Assembly (NCBI RefSeq): GCF_026586665.1 | Contig: NZ_JAODIY010000013.1 | Location: 62,001-126,000, forward strand | Reading direction: 5' to 3' | DNA: 64,000 nucleotides | From: Halovenus rubra | GTDB lineage: Archaea > Halobacteriota > Halobacteria > Halobacteriales > Haloarculaceae | In this document: positions 1-7,931 of the stretch, piece by piece | Numbering within the stretch: position 1 is the first letter of the stretch | Layout: every line of letters starts with the position of its first letter | Made by a program: the position numbers and the translations under genes | Notes under the pieces: generated by a model | What the model saw: the letters and a program-made list of their open reading frames with translations, nothing else | Told to the model about the DNA's origin: nothing | The model's database searches: none

Positions 1-481
1 GACTACCGAGAGCGAACACGGTGAAGGAGTCCGTGTCGTCGCTGATACAGGTGTTCTTGCTGGGGACTTGCTTCTTGGCAACGCCTCGCGTGCGGTACTC
101 GACGAGGTGAGAGGCCACCACTGGGTCGTTCTCGTTGCCAGCGACGAACTCCTTGCGGTGACTCGTGAAATCATTGCTGCGCTGACGACAACAACCCTAG
201 CAGATGACTGGCACGAACAAATCAGGCGAGAGCGTGTTTCTGTCTCACATCCGCCCGGAGACCATCCGGCGCTGGCGTCTGCCTACCGTGGTAACGCCCG
301 GCACCTCGTGACCACTAATGAAGAGCTGACTGCAACCGGGATGAATCTCTCTGTCCAATCTCATATGGAACTGAGTATCCGCCCACCGGACGCGTTTCAG
401 ACACTGTTTGAACCAGAATCACTGTATGAGGGTCTGTTCGAGGAGGCATATCCGGGACCCGACCGGGACCCGCGAGCCTGA
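1..481 (+). CDS. PIN-like domain protein, 5' end outside the window
   Basis: Only the C-terminal part is present; the reading frame is open from base 2 with no start before it. The visible part begins with an Asp-containing strand (VVADTGVLAGDLL) followed by a helix, and later has NARHLVTTNEEL, the pattern of PIN nuclease folds in which acidic residues line a metal site. About 159 residues are visible. PIN domains usually cut RNA, often as toxins, but no antitoxin partner is visible and haloarchaea carry solitary PIN-like proteins of unknown role. It converges on the ITPase gene with a one-base gap between stop codons. The fold is inferred from pattern only. Confidence 0.6.
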   Translation, partial: TTESEHGEGVRVVADTGVLAGDLLLGNASRAVLDEVRGHHWVVLVASDELLAVTREIIAALTTTTLADDWHEQIRRERVSVSHPPGDHPALASAYRGNARHLVTTNEELTATGMNLSVQSHMELSIRPPDAFQTLFEPESLYEGLFEEAYPGPDRDPRA

Positions 482-482
482 C

Positions 483-1130
483 CTAGCGGTTGGTCTGTGC
501 GTGCCAGTCAGCAAACTTCGCCAGTGCCCGTCCACGGTGAGAAATTGCGTTTTTTTCTTCAGTATCCATCTCGGCAAACGTTGTGCCGTCGTACTCAAAG
601 ATAGGGTCGTATCCAAACCCACCGTCGCCACGTGGTGAGACAATTTTCCCGGGAACAACGCCCTCAAACAGTTTCACCGGCACGTCAGCCTCGTCGACTT
701 GTGCATCAGTTGTCGCACTCGCACGCTCGTCAGCAGCGAGGTCCTGTCCACGGCGCTGGTCGTTAACCGGCTCTGGCGTCGCTTCGAACGGCTCGCCGTC
801 GCAGTAGGCGAGGACACCACGGAAGGCTGCACTCTGTGAGGCTTCTCGGCTGACGAGGTCTGCAACCCGCTCGAAACCGACTCGCTCTTGGACGTACGAT
901 GAGTAGGGGCCGGGAAAGCCATCGAAAGCATCGATAGTGAGCCCAGAGTCATCGACTACCACTGGCTCATCGAGCCGTCTGTAAGCAGCACGCGCACCGT
1001 AGGCAGCAACGGTTCCCAAATCAACTGCCTGCGGTTCAACGTAATCGAACTCAACCTGTTCGACCGGCTCGTCGAGATACTCCCGGGCTTCCTGTACTTT
1101 TCCGGGGTTCGTCGTGACGAACGTGACCAT
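483..1130 (-). CDS. XTP/dITP diphosphatase (Ham1/RdgB/ITPA family)
   Basis: A 215-residue house-cleaning pyrophosphatase that hydrolyses dITP, XTP and ITP so that they are not built into nucleic acid. The N-terminus FVTTNPGK and the acidic motif VVDDSGL (residues 58-64), GGFGYDPIF (170-178) and SHRGRAL (197-203) are the family signatures. The ATG at 1130 was chosen because the family begins directly with this strand; the frame stays open upstream but that part has no family similarity. Residues about 117-152 are an acidic, low-complexity insertion between YCDGEPF and the VPVKLFEG strand, making the protein longer than the usual 185-195 residues. Function is confident. Confidence 0.93.
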   Translation of the reverse strand: MVTFVTTNPGKVQEAREYLDEPVEQVEFDYVEPQAVDLGTVAAYGARAAYRRLDEPVVVDDSGLTIDAFDGFPGPYSSYVQERVGFERVADLVSREASQSAAFRGVLAYCDGEPFEATPEPVNDQRRGQDLAADERASATTDAQVDEADVPVKLFEGVVPGKIVSPRGDGGFGYDPIFEYDGTTFAEMDTEEKNAISHRGRALAKFADWHAQTNR

Positions 1131-1167
1131 ATCTTCGGTCAGAGGAGATAATGAAAATAGGCGTCGA

Positions 1168-1449
1168 TTAGTCGACGACAACCTCAACCGGCTCGTTGTC
1201 TTCCTCAGTTGCTTCGTCATCGTCGCCGGTGCTGTTGCGTTCCTCTTGGAAAAGAAGCGCTCCAACAACTGCGAGGACAATCCAGGACCGCCAGTTGGCA
1301 AGGTTCAATGTGTACCCCACGCCGAACTCTTTTTCGACGAGCATCCCCTCATCAGGCTGCCAGTAGCCAGACAGCAGCCGTTTGAGGCTTGGCTTCTCGA
1401 AGTTGTACGGGATTCCAAACAGCTCGCCGGATGTTGGCTGATCTGACAT
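1168..1449 (-). CDS. Small membrane protein, DUF5808-like
   Basis: A 93-residue protein with the N-terminal stretch GELFGIPYNFEKPSLKRLL and YWQPDEG, then one hydrophobic segment (about residues 54-69, WIVLAVVGALLF) and a very acidic tail. The first part matches my memory of the haloarchaeal DUF5808 family, whose function is not known. The start at 1449 (MSDQPTSGE) is preferred over a frame extension beginning at 1491 because the extension has no haloarchaeal character and would overlap the next gene. It sits between the ITPase and the large DUF2298 protein, all on the minus strand, so co-transcription is possible. Confidence 0.75.
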   Translation of the reverse strand: MSDQPTSGELFGIPYNFEKPSLKRLLSGYWQPDEGMLVEKEFGVGYTLNLANWRSWIVLAVVGALLFQEERNSTGDDDEATEEDNEPVEVVVD

Positions 1450-1487
1450 AGTACTGCGTAGTACTGCTGGGATTAAGATGGTTTTCA

Positions 1488-3842
1488 TCACGAAAGGCGC
1501 GTATGGTTCACACGGTAGATTGTCACGGCCTCGTTCTTGAACGCAATTGTGATACCGTCGACCGTGTCGAAGTCGTTGATGCGATAGAACGTTTCGCGCT
1601 CACTAGTACCTACGTAAATATACTCCACATCATATCGTTTAAGCGTCTTAACGGCGTTGTCGAGCGACCCGACATAGAGCTGTTCAATAGCACCTGCTCG
1701 CTCCTCAAAGGCCTCTTCACCGCGATATCCGACCTGATGGTCCCATCCAACAACAGAGACTGCATCTGTCAGCACTGAGGCAGCAGACCGCCAGTTGTAG
1801 GTATCTCGTCCCGGTGCCTCGGCGATGGTTGGCTTGCCCTGCTCGTCAAGCCAGTACAGGCCTTCCATCTCCTCTGCCCTGTCCTCGTCGTGGGTTGCCA
1901 GCCCGTCAAACGTTCCCTCCGAGGGAGAGAACACATCGTAACCAACGTTGTTGTGGACAGCCAAAATACCGAATGGGAGACTGGTTGCGACGACGCCGAC
2001 GACCAGTACGAGAGCGAGGAGGGCAGGGCCAACACGACCAAGTGCTACACGCGAGGAGACGCTTTTTTTCTGTGTCTGCATCGTCCTGAACGTCTGTACC
2101 TGTTCGATAGCACGTGAAACGAGAACTGCGGCTGCACCCCCAGCAGCAAGTCCGGCAAGTGTCCACCCCTGAACTGCGACTTTGAGTGTTGTATTCCACC
2201 GGACACGCTCGAAAGGATATACCTTTGCGTGAACGAGTTCCAGTGAAAGCAACAGTCCGAAACCAGCAACCAATAAGACCCCAATAAAGCCGGCACGTTC
2301 TGTTCGAACAAGCCACCATGCGACGAGCAAAAACGCGGTGAGAACAGCTGTCACCGCCCATGTGCTGGGAAGCAAAACACCGAGGCCCACGACAAAAACG
2401 CCTGCAACACCGAGATGGCCTCGTGACAGTTCAAAGAGAGACGGAGTTCGAACTGCGAAGTAGCCACCAAAGAGAAGCAAGAGACCAGTGTATAGCGTGA
2501 GAAACGGCCCAAGAGCAGTACGCGGGGGGAGAATCCCAATTCCTTCGTTTGTTGGAACATGGCCAAACACGAGAAACGGCGATGCAATCACGATACCGAT
2601 AACCCCTACCGGGATCGCTAAGATAGCAGCAACGGTAATACGCCACACCTCGGCAGGAACTCGCGTTCGAAGCTGGGTAGATTTCTCATCAGCAAGTGGA
2701 CTCAGCGAGCCAGCCAGTCGGTCAGGAAGCATGGATGCTGGGTGAGACGGTGCAGCCGCGAGTGCGAGCCAGGCAAGGCCGACTGCAGTTGGAAGCGACC
2801 ACGTGTTCATGAACCCAAACAGCCCAGCGACGGTACCGAGACCGCCATACAAAACAGCAACACGCCTCCAACGTTCCTCGGCAGGGGTGCAGTAATAACT
2901 GTACGCAATCGCAGCCGCGAACACGACGTATCCAGTTGAGAGTGTGTGACCGTGGAGGTCTGATTTGATAAACGAATACAGCGGGAATTCGTACAGTCCA
3001 CCCTCAACGACGTACCGCTCGTAGAACCACAGCCAGTCACCAACCCCACCCTGTGAACCAATCGCTTCTTGCATCGACATACCACGTTCTTCGATGAGTC
3101 CGCGGAAGGCTGGCTCTCCGTAACTGGTCGTGATGTCGTCGGGAAGTCGACCGAATAGTTGGCGAATAAACGTAACAGAACTCCCAGCAAGCGCAACGAA
3201 AAACGCCCCGAGAACACCGCCAAGATGGTACGACCGGTCGCGCGAAGCGACAACAGCACCTACCAGTCCGTACGCGCTAACAAAGAGAACTGCATAGAAC
3301 GTGGTAAGCCCAAGATAGTATCCGTATCGAATTTCAGTCCCGGTCAGCATCGAGAGTGTCGCAACCTGTAGTTGGGTACCGTAGTAGTATCGTAACTCTT
3401 CGCCAGCGAACCAGAAATCCGTCGGTGGCAGACTTTCGCTCCCGGCAAGCGTGTTCGTAAGGCCGTAGTGGAGGAACTGCTCGCCACCGGCTGCTGTGAT
3501 GCCCGTTGTGTGAATGATATACAGCGTAAACAACAAAAATCCAGTAAAGAACACACCACACGACACAGCAACTGCTCGCCAATCGGGAACGTTGCCGAGT
3601 CGGTACGCAGCCCCTGAGAAGCTAGTGATGAGAACAACCCCCAGAACGACGGTGTGAAGCCCAAACGTAACCTGCCCGGCGAGTAAAGTGAATGTTGCCA
3701 GTAAGACCAGCGTCACAGGAAGCGAAAACGCCGCGCCACGACGAGGTAACGGAGAGAAAACGAGTGCAGAGATCGGTGCGCCGATGAGAGTCAGAAGGGT
3801 GAGGATGACTCCCCACCGGAGGATGAGAATGTACTCCATCAT
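1488..3842 (-). CDS. DUF2298 polytopic membrane protein
   Basis: A 784-residue integral membrane protein with about 14-16 hydrophobic segments spread over residues 5-600 and a soluble C-terminal part. It matches the archaeal and chloroflexal DUF2298 family (TIGR 'Chlor_Arch_YYY'), which looks like oligosaccharyltransferase or PMT-type glycosyltransferases: multiple membrane helices with long extracytoplasmic loops carrying acidic and aromatic residues (ELRYYYGTQLQVATLS, YERYVVEGGLYEFPLYSFI, KSDLHGHTLS). The C-terminal soluble part has WRSAASVLTDAVSVVGWDHQ and ends in a small beta domain. A role in cell-surface glycosylation is an inference only. Two adjacent ATG codons (3842 and 3839) can both serve as start. 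Confidence 0.85.
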   Translation of the reverse strand: MMEYILILRWGVILTLLTLIGAPISALVFSPLPRRGAAFSLPVTLVLLATFTLLAGQVTFGLHTVVLGVVLITSFSGAAYRLGNVPDWRAVAVSCGVFFTGFLLFTLYIIHTTGITAAGGEQFLHYGLTNTLAGSESLPPTDFWFAGEELRYYYGTQLQVATLSMLTGTEIRYGYYLGLTTFYAVLFVSAYGLVGAVVASRDRSYHLGGVLGAFFVALAGSSVTFIRQLFGRLPDDITTSYGEPAFRGLIEERGMSMQEAIGSQGGVGDWLWFYERYVVEGGLYEFPLYSFIKSDLHGHTLSTGYVVFAAAIAYSYYCTPAEERWRRVAVLYGGLGTVAGLFGFMNTWSLPTAVGLAWLALAAAPSHPASMLPDRLAGSLSPLADEKSTQLRTRVPAEVWRITVAAILAIPVGVIGIVIASPFLVFGHVPTNEGIGILPPRTALGPFLTLYTGLLLLFGGYFAVRTPSLFELSRGHLGVAGVFVVGLGVLLPSTWAVTAVLTAFLLVAWWLVRTERAGFIGVLLVAGFGLLLSLELVHAKVYPFERVRWNTTLKVAVQGWTLAGLAAGGAAAVLVSRAIEQVQTFRTMQTQKKSVSSRVALGRVGPALLALVLVVGVVATSLPFGILAVHNNVGYDVFSPSEGTFDGLATHDEDRAEEMEGLYWLDEQGKPTIAEAPGRDTYNWRSAASVLTDAVSVVGWDHQVGYRGEEAFEERAGAIEQLYVGSLDNAVKTLKRYDVEYIYVGTSERETFYRINDFDTVDGITIAFKNEAVTIYRVNHTRLS

Positions 3843-3925
3843 CGTTTGGAGGAGAGGGCCAGGGGTAAATATCTTCTTTCTGTCAGCTGATGAGCCGACT
3901 CGTTCGATGGAAGAAACAGCCAGTG

Positions 3926-5548
3926 TTACTGATACCGACCGCGGGCTTCAATCTCACGCAACTGGTCGATGACGGTTTCGTTTCCGACTGTGCTGTACGC
4001 CACCTCCGCGGCGTCCATCAGTTTGTCAGCATCATCGTCTGTGCCTGCAAGACTTTGAGAGAGGACGTGAAGGTCCATTGCGTGGTCTTCTGGGTTTTCG
4101 GTGTAGTATCCCAGCCCAAAGTCGATGAGGAACACCCACCCTCGATCAGTGTCACACTCTACGCGAACATTCCGTGTCGTCGGGTCGCCGTGGACGAATC
4201 CAGCCTCGTGAATCCGTCCGAGGTGGCGGGCGACTGTTTCGACGTGCTCGACCGAAAGCGCTTCGCGAAGGTCAACGTCGCCGACATGCTGAAAGGTGAG
4301 CGTCGTTTCCTCAACATCGACATCTAAAACCAGCGGGGTCGGGACGCCAGCGTTGCGCGCTTTACTCGTAAGGCGAGCCTCCTGTCGTGTCCGTTCTTCT
4401 CTGAGGCGTTCGTCGAGTACTGGGTGACGGTACTCTCGTGGGTTCCGTTGTTTGATGACTCGCTTATCGTTGATGGTGACGGTTGCCTCAGCTCCCGTGA
4501 CAGTCTGTTTGTCAACCCCAGAGTTTGTGTCCGGTTGCTTGTTGGCCCCGCGCCACGTCACAGGGACCTGATCCGGCCGGAACTCAGAGTCGATAGCTGA
4601 CGCGTCGATAGCAACCGTGTCGTCGGCGGCGTACATCTTCGAACCAAGAACAGCAATCATCCCGGCGTTGTCACGCAAGAATCGGTTACCGGGAACAAAA
4701 AAGTCGGCCCCACGCTGGGCACACATCGAGGCGAGCATCGACTGGAGGCGTTGGTTTTGCCCGACACCGCCACCGAGGACGAGTTCATCGCTTCCAGTGA
4801 GTGAGAGTGCCCGCTCGGACACCTCAGTAAGCATCGCAAAGATGTTTTCCTGAAGCCCATGGCACACATCTTCGACAGGCGTCCCGTTATCGACGGCATC
4901 CTTCGCGGCGGACATGATTCCTGAAAACGAGAAATCCATCCCCTTTACGACGTACGGCAGGCCGACGTACTCGCTGTCGGTAGCAGCTTGTTCGACTTTT
5001 GGCCCACCGGGATGTGACCAGCCGACGTGGCGCGTGAATTTATCGATAGCGTTGCCGACACCGGTATCCATCGTCTCTCCTAGCACACGGTACCGCCCGG
5101 TCCGATAGCCCAGAATGTGGGCGTTTGCACCGCTAGCGTTAAGACAGACTGGCGACGAAAGGCCAGATCGGTGGCGACCGATTTCGAGGTGTGCCACCAT
5201 GTGATTAACTCCGACAAGCGGAACATCGAGGCGTTGTGCAACTGCGCGAGCGGTAGTGCCTGCAAGACGAAGACAGGGTCCCAGACCCGGCCCGCGGGAG
5301 AACGCGACTGCATCAACAGGTCTCCCATCTGATTGTGCTTGTGCCTTTGATAGCACTGATTCGGCGACTTTAGGGAGGTACTCAGCCATGTGTTCGGCGG
5401 CTTCTCGGGGGTGGATTCCACCACTTTCGGGCTGATAGGCTTCCGTTTCGATGTGGACCGTGTCAGTTGGCCCGTCGTACAGGGCAGCACTCGCCGCCCA
5501 TGCCGTCCCTTCGATTCCGAGTACCCGCAGGTCGCGCGCTGTCTCCAT
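3926..5548 (-). CDS. kae1-bud32: KEOPS Kae1-Bud32 fusion (tRNA t6A37 synthesis)
   Basis: A 540-residue fusion. Residues 1-330 are Kae1/TsaD, the enzyme that transfers the threonylcarbamoyl group to A37 of ANN-decoding tRNAs: metal ligands HMVAH (H116, H120), FSRGPGLGPCLR near residue 85 and LVLGGGVGQNQRL near 256. From about residue 350 it is Bud32, a small atypical kinase/ATPase that stimulates Kae1: KQRNPREYRHPVLDERL, VHGDPTTRNV with the catalytic Asp, and FLIDFGLG. Such fusions are known in several euryarchaea. The joining segment (about 330-355) is acidic and low in complexity. Other KEOPS subunits (Pcc1, Cgi121) are not in the window. Confidence 0.97.
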   Translation of the reverse strand: METARDLRVLGIEGTAWAASAALYDGPTDTVHIETEAYQPESGGIHPREAAEHMAEYLPKVAESVLSKAQAQSDGRPVDAVAFSRGPGLGPCLRLAGTTARAVAQRLDVPLVGVNHMVAHLEIGRHRSGLSSPVCLNASGANAHILGYRTGRYRVLGETMDTGVGNAIDKFTRHVGWSHPGGPKVEQAATDSEYVGLPYVVKGMDFSFSGIMSAAKDAVDNGTPVEDVCHGLQENIFAMLTEVSERALSLTGSDELVLGGGVGQNQRLQSMLASMCAQRGADFFVPGNRFLRDNAGMIAVLGSKMYAADDTVAIDASAIDSEFRPDQVPVTWRGANKQPDTNSGVDKQTVTGAEATVTINDKRVIKQRNPREYRHPVLDERLREERTRQEARLTSKARNAGVPTPLVLDVDVEETTLTFQHVGDVDLREALSVEHVETVARHLGRIHEAGFVHGDPTTRNVRVECDTDRGWVFLIDFGLGYYTENPEDHAMDLHVLSQSLAGTDDDADKLMDAAEVAYSTVGNETVIDQLREIEARGRYQ

Positions 5549-5615
5549 TCTCTATCTGTTTCTCTCTCGGGGATTGAAAAGACGACTTCGGTATCGAGAC
5601 GACCAGTTGCTCGTT

Positions 5616-6041
5616 TCAGTACGAGCGGACGAGATGAAGGTCGTACGTTTCGTCTGTCGTTATTTTACCGAATGGCGTCCGGTGCTCCGTCTCCTCTGAC
5701 TCTGTTGTCGCGCCGACGTAGACAGCGCTTGCCTCGACTTCGTGGGCAGCACGCCGGATATGGTCGCCAACGCCGTTCTCTATTGTTGCCCCTGAGTCGA
5801 GATAGTTGCGCTCGGCCTCGTCAGTCATTTCGTCGATTTTCCGTTTGAGCTCCGCCCGCGCCGAGTCAATAGCGAAATCTTCCTGTGGCTGTATCCATTT
5901 GCGGCGTTCAGCATACTCAGAACCAGTGGGAACAAACGTCACGGCGACAACGTCTTGTTCGAGTGCTTTGCCGTGTTTGACCGCGCGGTCTAGTGCTGCT
6001 TCTGAGACGGGCGAGCCGTCGTACGGAACTAGAAAGACCAT
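5616..6041 (-). CDS. UspA-type universal stress protein
   Basis: A single-domain, 141-residue universal stress protein. It starts with the typical strand MVFLVPYDGSPVSEAALDRAV and ends with the beta5 strand, with VYVGATTESEETEHRTPFGKI where the family places its nucleotide-binding loop GX2GX9G(S/T). That loop is only partly conserved here (no classical second and third Gly spacing), so ATP binding is uncertain. A TATA-like sequence (GATATG on the coding strand, around 6065-6070) lies about 26 bases before the start, which suggests a leaderless transcript. It is divergent from egsA. Confidence 0.88.
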   Translation of the reverse strand: MVFLVPYDGSPVSEAALDRAVKHGKALEQDVVAVTFVPTGSEYAERRKWIQPQEDFAIDSARAELKRKIDEMTDEAERNYLDSGATIENGVGDHIRRAAHEVEASAVYVGATTESEETEHRTPFGKITTDETYDLHLVRSY

Positions 6042-6132
6042 GGACGCATCTATGATACCGCAGGCATATCAATCTATCCGGGCGAGACCGATATATCAGT
6101 ACGCGACAGGACCCTGAGTACTTAACTGGGTA

Positions 6133-6146
6133 GGCCGGAAACGGCC
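6133..6146 (+). promoter_or_regulatory. GNRA-capped hairpin directly before egsA
   Basis: GGCCG (6133-6137), GAAA loop (6138-6141), CGGCC (6142-6146): a perfect 5-bp stem closed by a GNRA-type tetraloop, ending three bases before the egsA ATG at 6150. If transcription starts from the upstream ATATATC (6091-6097) the hairpin lies in the leader; if it starts from the nearer ACTTAA (6120-6125) the message would be leaderless and the hairpin would only exist as DNA symmetry. Confidence 0.45.
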
Positions 6147-6149
6147 ACT

Positions 6150-7208
6150 ATGTTCGAGAAGTCGACGTGGATTCGGTTGCCTCGCAACGTAGTCGTGGGG
6201 CACGGTGTCCTCGACCAGACGGGTGAGGCAATCTCCGAGTTACATCTCAGCGGCGCGCCACTCGTCGTCACAAGTCCAACCCCAAGAGAAGTCGCAGGAG
6301 AGCGTGTCAAGGCTGAACTGGGTTCACTCGGTGAAACACCGGAGATGGTCGTCGTCGAGCAGGCGAGCTTCGACGAGATTGAGCGCGTCATCGATGTCGC
6401 ACGCGACCTCGAACCGGGATATCTGGTCGGAGTCGGTGGCGGCAAAGCAATCGATATTGCAAAAATGGCTGCGGCAGACCGAAATCTTGGGTTTATTTCT
6501 GTACCGACCGCCGCGAGTCACGACGGCATTGTCTCTGGTCGCGGGTCGGTCCCTGACGGTGGAACGCGTCACAGCGTCGCTGCGGACCCACCACTTGCTG
6601 TCGTTGCAGATACAGAAGTCCTCGCTGAAGCACCGTGGCGACTTACCACCGCAGGCTGTGCAGATATTATCTCGAACTACACCGCAGTGCGAGACTGGAA
6701 GTTGGCAAACCGACTGCAAAACGCCCAGTATTCAGAGTATGCGGGGGCGCTCTCACAGATGACCGCCGAAATGCTCGTCGAAAACGCAGACTCACTCAAA
6801 CGAGGCCTCGAAGAATCAGCGTGGGTCGTCGTCAAGGCGCTTGTCTCTTCAGGTGTCGCGATGAGTATTGCCGACTCCTCGCGGCCAGCGAGCGGGGCAG
6901 AACATCTATTTTCCCACCAACTGGACAGATTGGCGCCGGGCGATGCCCTCCATGGTCATCAGGTCGGGGTCGGGTCAGTCTTGACAGCGTATCTGCAAGA
7001 TGGTGAACGTGGTGACTGGCGAAACGTCAGGGATGCACTCGCAACTATCGGGGCACCGACGACCGCCGACGAGCTGGGAATTGACGACGAAACCGTCCTC
7101 GAAGCTCTGACTACGGCGCATGAAATCCGGGATCGATATACGATACTTGGTGACGGTATCAACCAAGATGCGGCTCATGAGGCCGCAACTGTCACCGGCG
7201 TTCTCTAA
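6150..7208 (+). CDS. egsA: sn-Glycerol-1-phosphate dehydrogenase
   Basis: This 352-residue NAD(P)-dependent enzyme reduces dihydroxyacetone phosphate to sn-glycerol-1-phosphate, the backbone of archaeal ether lipids. It has the glycerol dehydrogenase-like fold: WIRLPRNVVVGHGV at the N-terminus, the nucleotide-binding GVGGGKAIDIAKMAA, and the zinc ligand region with Asp in PTAASHDGIVS, His in EHLFSHQLD and His in ALHGHQVGVGS. Length is that of the family. A TATA-like ACTTAA lies 28 bases upstream of the ATG and a GNRA hairpin lies between. It converges on the next gene with 5 bases between stop codons. Assignment is secure. Confidence 0.97.
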   Translation: MFEKSTWIRLPRNVVVGHGVLDQTGEAISELHLSGAPLVVTSPTPREVAGERVKAELGSLGETPEMVVVEQASFDEIERVIDVARDLEPGYLVGVGGGKAIDIAKMAAADRNLGFISVPTAASHDGIVSGRGSVPDGGTRHSVAADPPLAVVADTEVLAEAPWRLTTAGCADIISNYTAVRDWKLANRLQNAQYSEYAGALSQMTAEMLVENADSLKRGLEESAWVVVKALVSSGVAMSIADSSRPASGAEHLFSHQLDRLAPGDALHGHQVGVGSVLTAYLQDGERGDWRNVRDALATIGAPTTADELGIDDETVLEALTTAHEIRDRYTILGDGINQDAAHEAATVTGVL

Positions 7209-7213
7209 CTTAG

Positions 7214-7690
7214 TTAGGGTGCCACTACGTCTGGAATCTTCGCCGTCGTGTGCCAGACAGCCTCAGCAGCTGGTGTCTCTGATTCGGGGGTGCCCACGAA
7301 GATAACTGCCAGCCGGTACACTGCTTTCTCGTCAGGTTCGGCACCGTGGACTCCAAGAATCGTTGCTTGTTCGATATGCTCTATCTGACAGGAGATACCA
7401 GTCGCCGCCTCGACGCTTTTTACCGCACTATATTCGAACGTTTCGTCGCTCGTTCTCGCGGACGGCAACGCCAACTCAGTACCATCTTTGATATGCAATA
7501 TCTCAGACTGGTCGTTTTCGATTTTTGTATAGAGGTCGACACAGCCAACATCGGCGCGCTCGCGCTCTCTCTGGTATTCAGTAGACGTAACCGACACTGT
7601 CGTCTGATTGATTGGAAAGGAGCCATATGACTCTTCGAGAGCAGACAGATACGCCTCGACGGTATCTTGGGACTGCTCTTCCACTCCCAT
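7214..7690 (-). CDS. Haloarchaeal protein, probably a degenerate Nudix fold
   Basis: A 158-residue protein whose ATG at 7690 is preferred over an upstream start because the extra residues are not haloarchaeal in character. The N-terminal helix DTVEAYLSALEESYGSFPI followed by paired strands with VGCVDLYTKI and AVYRLAVIFVGTPES, and a helix followed by ATGISCQIEHIEQATILGV, follow the order of a Nudix hydrolase, where the last piece would be the end of the Nudix box (REVxEETGV). The acidic metal ligands of the box (REUXEE) are absent, so hydrolase activity is unlikely. Function unknown; the fold is my inference from the pattern. Confidence 0.65.
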   Translation of the reverse strand: MGVEEQSQDTVEAYLSALEESYGSFPINQTTVSVTSTEYQRERERADVGCVDLYTKIENDQSEILHIKDGTELALPSARTSDETFEYSAVKSVEAATGISCQIEHIEQATILGVHGAEPDEKAVYRLAVIFVGTPESETPAAEAVWHTTAKIPDVVAP

Positions 7691-7931
7691 ACCCGATTGT
7701 TTAGTCACCGAACAATAAAGCCAAGGGGAGACTCTCAAAATCGAAAAGACGGTCCAAAAGATGCCACACACAGCCCGTATTTAGTAATTATCAATAGCCC
7801 CAACTTAATGTGTATCGCTCCCATGACAGGGCGTGTCCCGACAGAACCATTGCAGATAAGCAACTGGCCCGACAACGGAGTTCGCTGTCCGATAGTACGT
7901 TTTTTGACTGTTGGTGTCCCAAAGGCACACA

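Noticed and set aside
7691-7931. Gene in the 241-base region between the Nudix-like gene and gatE
   Set aside because: Only short frames without haloarchaeal composition; the region holds promoter-like AT-rich boxes for both divergent genes.
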